Positions 27,274 to 34,985 of a stretch of DNA of 58,286 nucleotides are shown in pieces. How positions within the stretch are numbered: position 1 is the first letter of the stretch; each line of letters begins with the position of its first letter. The stretch comes from Bacteroidales bacterium (GTDB lineage: Bacteria > Bacteroidota > Bacteroidia > Bacteroidales > UBA932): NCBI GenBank assembly GCA_017399865.1, contig JAFQAT010000028.1, forward strand, positions 1-58,286, written 5' to 3'. The notes below the pieces were generated by a model that saw only the letters and a list, made by a program, of their open reading frames with translations, did no database searches and was not told the DNA's origin. A program made the translations under genes and the position numbers.

Positions 27274-27746
27274 AAGGCGAAGACGCAGATCTTCCAGAGG
27301 ATCAGGACGGCTACTATGGTCTTGAGGCCGGTGCCGGTTATGAAGCCGAGGAAGGAGCCGATGGCGGCCTTGAGGGCCTGGCCGGCTCCCTGGCGGGTGT
27401 AGTAATACTCGAAAAGGAAAGCTCCCAGGAAGGAACCCAGGATCATGCCGATAGGAGTCAGGATCATGCCCACGACAAGTCCTACCATCGCTCCCCTTTC
27501 GGCGTATCTGCTTCCGCCGGTAAGCTTGGTGAAGTACATCGGAACGATATAATCGATAACCGATACGATTGCGACCACAACACCCCATACGATAAGGGTC
27601 TTGAGGGCCATTTCTTCCGGTCCCCAGATATAGAGGAGCAGAAGGCCGATCCAGCTTACAGGTGTTCCCGGAAGGCCCGGGAGGATGCTGCCGGCGATTC
27701 CTATCACGCCGGCCAATATCGCTAAGATTATAATTACTGTTTCCAT
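27270..27746 (-). CDS. DUF456 family membrane protein
   Basis: 158 aa, almost wholly hydrophobic, with about five membrane segments. Glycine-rich motifs SILPGLPGTPVSWIGLLLLY and GMILGSFLGAFLFEYYYT match DUF456, an integral membrane family of unknown function. The stop overlaps that of the convergent lipoprotein gene by three bases. A foldback repeat lies just upstream. Confidence 0.85.
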   Translation of the reverse strand: METVIIILAILAGVIGIAGSILPGLPGTPVSWIGLLLLYIWGPEEMALKTLIVWGVVVAIVSVIDYIVPMYFTKLTGGSRYAERGAMVGLVVGMILTPIGMILGSFLGAFLFEYYYTRQGAGQALKAAIGSFLGFITGTGLKTIVAVLILWKICVFAF

Positions 27747-27771
27747 TTATCCTGGTTTTGAATTCTATTCT

Positions 27772-27879
27772 GTTATCGGAGATGGGTATCCAGGGACTAA
27801 ATCCCTCCCACTTCGTGGGCCCCTCCCGTTCACAATGGCCACGGGCGGCCATGGTCCCCGGATACCCATCCCCGATAAC
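27772..27879. repeat. Foldback (inverted) repeat element, 108 bp
   Basis: The terminal arms, 20 bases each (27772-27791 and 27860-27879), are complementary with one mismatch: GTTATCGG.GATGGGTATCC against its reverse. The interior holds two smaller hairpins, CCCAC/GTGGG and ATGGCC/GGCCAT. It has no coding capacity and looks like a dispersed miniature element. It separates the M24 peptidase from the downstream DUF456 gene. Confidence 0.8.
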
Positions 27880-27884
27880 AAACG

Positions 27885-29321
27885 TTACTCCTGAGCCATA
27901 ATCGCTTCAATATCAGCGGAGGTGATAGGGAGACGCTCGGAGCCGAGACGGCGGGCGCCGTCGGCCGTCACGAGGACGTCGTCCTCGAGACGGATGCCTC
28001 CGAAATCGTAATAATCCGCCAGCTTGGCATAGTTCACGAATCCCTTGTCGGTGCCTTCCCTCTTCCACTGTTCGATAAGGGCAGGGATGAAATAAATGCC
28101 CGGCTCGTCAGATATCACATGTCCCGGCTTGAGATTGCGGGCCATACGAAGATTACCCATTCCCAGAAGAGGCGAACGCTGACGTTCATCTCCATAACCT
28201 ACATAGTTCTCTCCAAGGTCTTCCATGTCATGGACATCCATACCCATGTTATGTCCCAGTCCGTGAGGCATGAAAAGGCCTGAAATGCCGCATGCGACCA
28301 TCTCATCCACATCTCCGCGCACGAAATCCAGAGCCTTGAGCTGCTCGAGCATATAGCGGACAGTAGCGCAGTGGACGTCCCAATAAGAGGTGTCCGGCCT
28401 GGTCAGGCTGAACGCAAGATCGTTTGCCTGCTGGACGATGTCGTAGATCTCACGCTGCTTCGTCGTGAACTTTCCGCTGCAAGGGTATGTGCGGGTAAAG
28501 TCGGATGCATAATGTGTGTTGCTTTCAGCGCCGGCATCCACCACAAGCAGGCGGCCAGGGGTTATGATCTGATGGTGGCTGTGGTTGTGGAGGGTCTCGC
28601 CGTTCTGCGAGAGGATGGTCGTAAACGAAGGTCCCCATCCTTCAGCGTATGTCACTCCTTCCATGCGGCCTACTATCGACTGCTCCAGCACGCCTGGCTT
28701 GCAGCCTCGGCGTGCCTCCGTATGCATGCGGTATCCTATGTCGCATGCCTTGTCGATTTCATCTATCTCACACTGTTCCTTGATCAGACGCAACGCAACA
28801 ACCGCCTTCACAAGCTCCTCCGAAGCACCGCCTGCCGCTATTGGAGCTACCTTGCGGACCATCTCGGAGGAAATGCCGGTCAGCTGAGACAGCTTCATCT
28901 GGTTATAATATCTTGCCGGAGGAAGGAAATGGACAGGACGTCCGGCAGCAACAGCTGCAGCAACCGCCTTGTCGAACTCCGCAAGAGGAGCCGTCGCAGG
29001 GCATCCTATCGCAACGCCTTTCGAAGCTACTGAAGGCTGAGGTCCCATCCAGATGATGTCATCTATATCCACATCGTTTCCATAGAGACGCTCGTCAGCG
29101 CTGTCCAGGTCGAGGATGGCAGCGAACCCAGGCTCATCCACTCCCCAGAAATACAGGAAGCTGCTGTCCTGACGGAACTTGTAGTCGTTTCCTCTGTAAT
29201 TTGCCGGAGCATCTACGTTTCCAAGGAACACCGCAAGTCCGCGGTTTCCTTCCGCAGTCATCGAAGCCATCTGCGAATGCAGGGCGCGACGACGGTTTAC
29301 ATATACTTCTGAATTGAACAT
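27885..29321 (-). CDS. M24-family aminopeptidase P (Xaa-Pro aminopeptidase)
   Basis: Two-metal peptidase removing N-terminal residues before proline. About 478 aa: an N-terminal creatinase-like domain, then the pita-bread catalytic domain with metal ligands in VVDAGAESNTHYASDFTRT, HGLGHNMGMDVHD, DEPGIYF and GGIRLEDDVLVT. I place the start at the ATG at 29319-29321 (MFNSEVYVNRRRAL) because the longer in-frame start would lie upstream of the promoter -7 box at 29343. That start also matches the family's N-terminus. Confidence 0.93.
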   Translation of the reverse strand: MFNSEVYVNRRRALHSQMASMTAEGNRGLAVFLGNVDAPANYRGNDYKFRQDSSFLYFWGVDEPGFAAILDLDSADERLYGNDVDIDDIIWMGPQPSVASKGVAIGCPATAPLAEFDKAVAAAVAAGRPVHFLPPARYYNQMKLSQLTGISSEMVRKVAPIAAGGASEELVKAVVALRLIKEQCEIDEIDKACDIGYRMHTEARRGCKPGVLEQSIVGRMEGVTYAEGWGPSFTTILSQNGETLHNHSHHQIITPGRLLVVDAGAESNTHYASDFTRTYPCSGKFTTKQREIYDIVQQANDLAFSLTRPDTSYWDVHCATVRYMLEQLKALDFVRGDVDEMVACGISGLFMPHGLGHNMGMDVHDMEDLGENYVGYGDERQRSPLLGMGNLRMARNLKPGHVISDEPGIYFIPALIEQWKREGTDKGFVNYAKLADYYDFGGIRLEDDVLVTADGARRLGSERLPITSADIEAIMAQE

Positions 29322-29342
29322 AACAATCGTTTTAATGTCATA

Positions 29343-29350
29343 CAAAGATA
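29343..29350 (-). promoter_or_regulatory. Promoter -7 box for the M24 peptidase
   Basis: TATCTTTG on the minus strand, 22 bases before the chosen ATG. A TTG lies 23 bases further up, slightly wider than ideal. Confidence 0.5.
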
Positions 29351-29467
29351 ACATTTTTCAATCATTATTCTCCCAAATACATTCTGACCATCAAAAAAGG
29401 CATATACCGGATACAAACAGACTATGAATTATTTCCAAAAAAAGCGAAATTTGTGAAAACTATCATT

Positions 29468-30463
29468 ATGAGACGACTTCTTTGTATTGCCATGGCTGCG
29501 CTTTGCCTGATCAACGCAGCAGCGAAAGAGCCGGTCCGGCCGGTCAACCCTAACGCCACTCCTGAGGCCAGAAATCTTCTTGCAAGTCTTTACAAGTCTG
29601 TCGAAGACGGCAAGATCATTTCAGGACTCCATCACAACCAGCTGATGATGCCAAACTATGTCTACGACCTTGACAGGATCGAAGAAGCATCCGGGAAGAC
29701 ACCTATGATATGGGGAGGCGACCTTGCATGGGATGCATGGCAGGTCGTGGAGATTGCGACCAGAGAGCACAGGAGAGGGCGCATCATCACAATCATGTGG
29801 CATGTCAACAGGCCTTTCGACAGGACTCCGAGAGTGGATTTCAGACGCCAGACCCAGGGAAAGTTCAGCGATGAGCAGTGGAAGGAACTGATGACGGAGG
29901 GTTCTGAAATGCACAGCATGTGGCTGGAGCAGGTCGACTCCATATCCACATACCTCAAGACACTGAAAGACAGGAACATACCCGTATTATGGAGACCATA
30001 TCACGAGATGAACGGAGAGTGGTTCTGGTGGGGAGACAGAAAGGGAGAGGACGGTTTTGCGAAACTCTGGAAGATGCTCTACGACAGGATGGTCAACCAT
30101 CACCACCTCGACAACCTCATATGGGTCTGGAATGCAAATGCTCCAAGAGTAGTACCTGACGACACCGCAATGGCCTACAAGCTTTATTATCCCGGACATG
30201 AATATGTTGATGTGCTTGCTACAGATGTATATCACAACGACTGGAAGCAGGAGCATCACGACCAGCTCGCGGAGCTGGGAGAAGGCAAGCTGATCGCCCT
30301 GGGCGAGCTTGGCGATCTCCCGACCCCGGAGAAACTGGCTTCAATGAACAAGTTCGCATGGTTCATGGTCTGGACAGGATTCACCCACGACAGATACAAT
30401 ACGATTGAAGAGCTCAAAGATATCTTCACCTTGCCGAATGTCGTGAATTTTGATAACAAATAA
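29468..30463 (+). CDS. Glycoside hydrolase family 26 (beta-mannanase-like)
   Basis: Secreted GH26 enzyme of about 331 aa with a signal peptide (MRRLLCIAMAALCLINAAA). The catalytic acid/base Glu is in WRPYHEMNGEWFWWG (about residue 180) and the nucleophile in IALGELGDLP (about 280), the standard GH26 pair. An in-frame GTG 15 bases earlier (29453) could also be used. It is the first gene of a same-strand run with an SGNH esterase and a second GH26, which points to mannan or galactoglucomannan breakdown. Confidence 0.92.
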   Translation: MRRLLCIAMAALCLINAAAKEPVRPVNPNATPEARNLLASLYKSVEDGKIISGLHHNQLMMPNYVYDLDRIEEASGKTPMIWGGDLAWDAWQVVEIATREHRRGRIITIMWHVNRPFDRTPRVDFRRQTQGKFSDEQWKELMTEGSEMHSMWLEQVDSISTYLKTLKDRNIPVLWRPYHEMNGEWFWWGDRKGEDGFAKLWKMLYDRMVNHHHLDNLIWVWNANAPRVVPDDTAMAYKLYYPGHEYVDVLATDVYHNDWKQEHHDQLAELGEGKLIALGELGDLPTPEKLASMNKFAWFMVWTGFTHDRYNTIEELKDIFTLPNVVNFDNK

Positions 30464-30475
30464 AACAACTGCTAT

Positions 30476-31138
30476 ATGAAGAAAATGCTAGTTTCATTCC
30501 TGGCGGCAATCGTTCTTTCGGGAACTCACGCCGCAGCCCAGGACGATTGGGCAAACCTCGGAAGATACGCCCAGGCCAATTCGGAAGTGACAGTACAGCC
30601 GAAAGCCGTATTCATGGGAGACAGCATCACCCAGTGCTGGTGGGATGCCGACCCGAACTTCTTTACATCCAACAACTTCCTCTGCCGAGGAATATCGGGA
30701 CAGACGACATCGCACATGCTGGTGCGCATGAGAAAGGACGTCGTCGACCTTCATCCGAAATATGTCGTCATTCTGGCCGGTACCAATGACATCGCGAAGA
30801 ACAACGGTTTCATCGAAGTCGACGACATCTACGGCAACATCGTGTCCATGTGCGAAATCGCGAAGGCAAACAAGGTAAAGCCAGTAATCTGTTCGGTACT
30901 GCCTGTGAAGCAGTACAAATGGAGACCGGAAGTGACCGACTGCGCCGACAGGATCATCAGACTCAACTCGATGCTGAAGGAATATGCACAGAAGAACAAG
31001 TGCATGTATGTAGACTACCACTCTGCGATGAAGGATGAGGAGAACGGCCTTCCTGCTAAATGGTCATACGACGGCGTACACCTCAACGGGGAAGGATATG
31101 ACATCATCGAAAGCATAATACTTAAAGCACTGAAATAA
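30476..31138 (+). CDS. Secreted SGNH/GDSL-type esterase
   Basis: 220 aa with a signal peptide ending at AAAQ. SGNH blocks: block I FMGDSIT (Ser nucleophile), block II GISGQTT, block III LAGTNDI, block V YDGVHLN (Asp and His). Between two GH26 genes, an acetyl-mannan esterase role is the best guess (inference); lipase or sialate esterase activity is possible. It starts 13 bases after the first GH26 and ends one base before the second. Confidence 0.88.
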   Translation: MKKMLVSFLAAIVLSGTHAAAQDDWANLGRYAQANSEVTVQPKAVFMGDSITQCWWDADPNFFTSNNFLCRGISGQTTSHMLVRMRKDVVDLHPKYVVILAGTNDIAKNNGFIEVDDIYGNIVSMCEIAKANKVKPVICSVLPVKQYKWRPEVTDCADRIIRLNSMLKEYAQKNKCMYVDYHSAMKDEENGLPAKWSYDGVHLNGEGYDIIESIILKALK

Positions 31139-31139
31139 C

Positions 31140-32237
31140 ATGAAGACCAGAATTATAGCAGCACTCGTCCTGCTGATGGCATGCTCTGCCTCCTATGCCG
31201 GCGGATGGACGCCGGCCGACCCGGAGGCGACGCCTCAGGCAAAGGCCTTGTTCGAACGCCTGATGAAGCTCCAGAAGAAAGGCATCATGTACGGCCACCA
31301 GGACGACCTCCTCACAGGAAGGACATGGATAAACGAGAAAGGAAGATCAGATACAAAGGAGGCTGTCGGAGACTATCCAGCAGTAGCTGGATTCGAGCTC
31401 GGAGAACTGGAGCTCGGATACAATAAAAGCCTTGACGGCAACGCATTTTCCGACATCTCGGAAAGGATCAGATGGTTCCACGAGCAGGGCGGAATCATAA
31501 CGATATCATGGCATGTCGTGAATCCGGTCTCATCACAATGGCCAGGCGTCAAGGAGCCTAACGGAGCAGGATCTGCATGGGACGTGAGCATGCTGTCCGC
31601 CGAAGGGATAAATGCTGTGCGCAATGTTCTGCCTGGCGGTGAAGACCATGCGATGTTCAACTCATGGCTCAAGCGCCTCTCAATGTTCTTCCATACCTTG
31701 AGGGACAAGGACGGAAACCCTATCCCGTTCATATTCCGCCCGTACCATGAGCATTCAGGAAGCTTCTTCTGGTGGGGACGTGAACGCTGTACGGACGAAG
31801 AATATGCGGCTCTGTGGCGCTACACAGTGGATTTCCTCAAGAAGGACGGACACCACAGCATATTATACGCATACAACACGGACAAGGTCTATTCCGAAGA
31901 AGAATATCTCAGAGGCTATCCGGGAGACGAGTACATAGACATGCTCTCGATTGACTGGTACGGACGTGGCGAAGAATTCAACAGGAACGTGGACAAGGCT
32001 CTTGAATTCACGACAAGACTTGCGCAGCAGAAGAAGAAGCTCCACGCCCTCAGCGAATGCGGTCCTCTCAGCACAGACCTTCTTGACATCCTGTCAAAGT
32101 ATGAAAGTTCATATGTGCTGACATGGAGGCATATACCGCCGCCAGGCAACCGTCCGCCAAGAAAGACAGACCATGACGACCTCCTCCGCACCATGAAGGC
32201 AGGAGACCGCTATCTTTTCTTCGAAGATATCAGATAG
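31140..32237 (+). CDS. Glycoside hydrolase family 26 (second mannanase-like)
   Basis: 365-aa secreted enzyme. The signal peptide contains MACSASYA; Cys15 could be a lipobox but the context is weak. Acid/base Glu204 is in FRPYHEHSGSFFWWG and nucleophile Glu306 in LSECGPL. Compared with the first GH26 it carries an insertion around 130-170 and ends with ILTWRH-type residues. Two GH26 enzymes of different subtype commonly split endo- and exo-mannan attack. It converges on an esterase gene with two bases between stops. Confidence 0.93.
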   Translation: MKTRIIAALVLLMACSASYAGGWTPADPEATPQAKALFERLMKLQKKGIMYGHQDDLLTGRTWINEKGRSDTKEAVGDYPAVAGFELGELELGYNKSLDGNAFSDISERIRWFHEQGGIITISWHVVNPVSSQWPGVKEPNGAGSAWDVSMLSAEGINAVRNVLPGGEDHAMFNSWLKRLSMFFHTLRDKDGNPIPFIFRPYHEHSGSFFWWGRERCTDEEYAALWRYTVDFLKKDGHHSILYAYNTDKVYSEEEYLRGYPGDEYIDMLSIDWYGRGEEFNRNVDKALEFTTRLAQQKKKLHALSECGPLSTDLLDILSKYESSYVLTWRHIPPPGNRPPRKTDHDDLLRTMKAGDRYLFFEDIR

Positions 32238-32239
32238 GC

Positions 32240-33049
32240 TTAATCCAGGAACATGCGTATCTGCTCCAGCGATTCTGCGAACTCGTCAGGATTGAATCCG
32301 TGACCTGCTCCAGGAATCACATGCAGATGCGCATCTTCGTATAGCCCGACAGCACGTCTGGAGTCTTCGATAGACACAATCGGATCCTTGTCTCCCTGAA
32401 CGATCAGGACGGGATCATCAAACTGTTCCATACCGCTGAACACATTCATGTCACGGATTTCCTGGAAGAACCTCTTTCCTAAAGGAACGTCCCAAAGCCA
32501 TGTCGTATCCGGAATCTCATTCACATCCGGATACCGCTTATTCCAGTTGTCAGGTATGCAGAAGGCCGGGAAAATAAGTATAAGCTTGTCTACGGCATCA
32601 GGCATCTCCGATGCTACCAAAGCCGATATCAGGCCTCCCTGACTCTCTCCGAGAAGGACTATGCCGTCAGGATCCACATCCGGTCTGCTTCTGAAATGCT
32701 GCACGACAGCCTTAAGGTCAGAGCACTCGTCAAGGATGGACATGTTCATCGTATTGTTGTCCGTACGGCTTCCCAACGAGCCGCAGCCGAAGTCAAAGGT
32801 ATAGCACTGGTATCCCAGCTCATCAAGAAGCGGGAAATAATTCTTTCCGAAGTCGTGCGAACCGTTGAATCCATGCGAGATGATGAGAACAGGCTGCTTC
32901 TTCGGACCTTTCGCCGGACGGCTCAGAAGTCCGTAGATGTTTCTATCGCCATTGGCGATCCACAATTCCTCGACAGAGGCTTTGCGCTGGCATGATATAG
33001 TCAACAGGCATGACAGCAACACGATAAGGGTAATGACACGCGTTTTCAT
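32240..33049 (-). CDS. Alpha/beta-hydrolase lipoprotein (esterase)
   Basis: 269 aa with a lipobox (TISC, Cys 20). Serine hydrolase motifs: HGFNGS oxyanion strand, nucleophile Ser in GESQGG (about 134), Asp in QGDKDPIV and His in GAGHGF. The layout is like cinnamoyl/feruloyl esterases and xylan or mannan acetyl esterases. Its place beside GH26 and SGNH genes suggests removal of ester side groups from hemicellulose. Confidence 0.85.
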   Translation of the reverse strand: MKTRVITLIVLLSCLLTISCQRKASVEELWIANGDRNIYGLLSRPAKGPKKQPVLIISHGFNGSHDFGKNYFPLLDELGYQCYTFDFGCGSLGSRTDNNTMNMSILDECSDLKAVVQHFRSRPDVDPDGIVLLGESQGGLISALVASEMPDAVDKLILIFPAFCIPDNWNKRYPDVNEIPDTTWLWDVPLGKRFFQEIRDMNVFSGMEQFDDPVLIVQGDKDPIVSIEDSRRAVGLYEDAHLHVIPGAGHGFNPDEFAESLEQIRMFLD

Positions 33050-33094
33050 CTCTTACATTATTTGAAACAGTCACCGAATATAGCAAATTTGTTC

Positions 33095-33102
33095 TATATT
33101 TG
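33095..33102 (+). promoter_or_regulatory. Promoter -7 box upstream of the CotH-family gene
   Basis: TATATTTG, 24 bases before the ATG at 33127. It contains an in-frame TTG, which rules out that TTG as the start. Confidence 0.55.
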
Positions 33103-33126
33103 GAAATCATAACCACACTAGAGACC

Positions 33127-34968
33127 ATGAAGCTAAACATCCGAAATTTACCGGCAATGATTCTTGCTGCAGTACTTGCCCTTACTGCCTCATGCCACAA
33201 GAATGAAGAATTCGTGGTTATTCCGGAAAGTGTCGCCCTTGTCTGCAACAGCGACCTTGTATTCGGCAAAGGAACCACAGAGGTCATAGAGTTCAAGGTA
33301 ACTCCTGCAGAAGCCGTATTTGATTACGATATTTCATCTCCTGAATGTCAGGTGAAGCTGGAACTGAGGAACGGGTACGGGACTTCCACCCCGACATCGG
33401 TCAAGCTGGAATCCATATCCCTTCTGTCAGAATCCGAAGGACTCTACAAGGCGGTCATCAGAGACAATGCCGCATCAGATTCATACAACGACAAGGTCCG
33501 TCTACGCATAACTGTCAAGGGCAATGACGAGAAATTCGTATCCATCTACTCGGATACGTTCAATGTACGCATCGAGAAGGCTCCCCTATTCAGAACAATA
33601 AGCTTTCTGAAAGAAAGCAATGAAACAGCCCTCAATCAGGACTTCACCGTTGACATATCTTCCGGCAGTGCATCGCTGGAATCGCCGCTGATAGGCAGTC
33701 CTCTTCTCGCCGCTTCTTTTGATGCAGGCGATGCGAAGGTCTATGTGGACGGAGTAGAACAGATCAGCGGGGTCACAGTCAACGACTACTCGTCCCCTGT
33801 AACATTTACAGTACGCTCCAAGATAGAGTACACCTTCACAGTCAGTCTTTTATATTCCACCCTTCCTAAAGTATTCATAGAGACTCCAGGAGGCAAGGAA
33901 ATCCCCAGCAAATGGGAAGACTGGCTTTCGGGTTCTACCGTGACCGTCTACAATCCTGACTGGACGGTGAATTATTCAGGCCAGACAGGGATAAGGGGCC
34001 GAGGAAACAGCACATGGAGTTACCCCAAAAAACCATACGCCCTCAAGCTTGATTCAAAGGCAGAGATTCTGGGAATGCCTAAGCACAAGAGATGGGTCCT
34101 TCTTGCGAACTGGATGGACAGGACATTGCTGAGAAACTGTGTATCATTCAACCTGGCAGAACGTACAGATCTTGCATATACCCCTCGGGGACAGTTCGTA
34201 GAGGTATTCATCAACGGAAAGCATAAGGGAAACTATTTCCTGTGTGAGCACATAAAGGTCGATGAGAACAGGGTGGACATAGACGAACTGGACGAGGACG
34301 AGACAGACGGAGGATACATCATGGAGCTGGACAGCTACTATGACGAAATGTATAAATTCAAGTCAGAAAAAAGAGGACTGCCCTACATGTTCAAGGACCC
34401 TGACGAGGTGACTACGGAGCAGTTCGAATTCATGCAGGGATTCGTGAACAACCTTGAAGCATCCCTTTATGATGACGCCAGATTCGCGAGGGGAGAATAC
34501 AAGGATTATCTCGATGTCGACTCGTTCATAGACTGGTGGTTGGTGATGGAACTTACTGGAATATGGGAGCCTAACCATCCGAAGAGCTGCTACATGCACA
34601 AGGACAAGGGCGGAAAGCTTACCGCCGGTCCTGTATGGGACTTCGACTGGGAGACATATATGTCCACGACATGGTGGAGGATCAAGGAGACCCTCTACTA
34701 TGACCGCCTTTTCCAGGACGAGTCCTTCAAGACAAGGGTCAAGGAACGCTGGAACATGTTCCGCGACGACTTTGCCGCACTGCCGGACTTCATCCGCAGC
34801 GAGGCAGAGAAGATCGCCGGATCGGAGGCCATCAACCACAAGATGTGGCCGATAACCATGGTGGTCAACCAGGACGAACATCTCTCGTTCGAGCAGGCTG
34901 TGGACAGGATGATATCCTCATACGAAGCCAAGCTGAAGTGGATGGAAAAGGAAATAGGAAAATGGTGA
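33127..34968 (+). CDS. CotH kinase-family lipoprotein
   Basis: About 613 aa. The lipobox is TASC (Cys 24). The N-terminal 260 residues look like two immunoglobulin-like or Calx-type beta-domains. A CotH domain follows (from about residue 270), with IRGRGNSTWSYPKKPYALKL, WVLLANWMDRTLLRN, YFLCEHIKVDENRVDI and GPVWDFDWET as conserved pieces. CotH proteins are atypical protein kinases in spore formers; surface CotH lipoproteins of Bacteroidota lie in polysaccharide loci with unproven function. It starts a unit with the GH9 gene. Confidence 0.88.
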   Translation: MKLNIRNLPAMILAAVLALTASCHKNEEFVVIPESVALVCNSDLVFGKGTTEVIEFKVTPAEAVFDYDISSPECQVKLELRNGYGTSTPTSVKLESISLLSESEGLYKAVIRDNAASDSYNDKVRLRITVKGNDEKFVSIYSDTFNVRIEKAPLFRTISFLKESNETALNQDFTVDISSGSASLESPLIGSPLLAASFDAGDAKVYVDGVEQISGVTVNDYSSPVTFTVRSKIEYTFTVSLLYSTLPKVFIETPGGKEIPSKWEDWLSGSTVTVYNPDWTVNYSGQTGIRGRGNSTWSYPKKPYALKLDSKAEILGMPKHKRWVLLANWMDRTLLRNCVSFNLAERTDLAYTPRGQFVEVFINGKHKGNYFLCEHIKVDENRVDIDELDEDETDGGYIMELDSYYDEMYKFKSEKRGLPYMFKDPDEVTTEQFEFMQGFVNNLEASLYDDARFARGEYKDYLDVDSFIDWWLVMELTGIWEPNHPKSCYMHKDKGGKLTAGPVWDFDWETYMSTTWWRIKETLYYDRLFQDESFKTRVKERWNMFRDDFAALPDFIRSEAEKIAGSEAINHKMWPITMVVNQDEHLSFEQAVDRMISSYEAKLKWMEKEIGKW

Positions 34969-34985
34969 TATATCAATCGAATGCT

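Noticed and set aside
29322-29354. Longer N-terminus for the M24 peptidase (in-frame ATG at 29354)
   Set aside because: The -7 box TATCTTTG at 29343-29350 lies inside this extension, and the family N-terminus fits the ATG at 29321.
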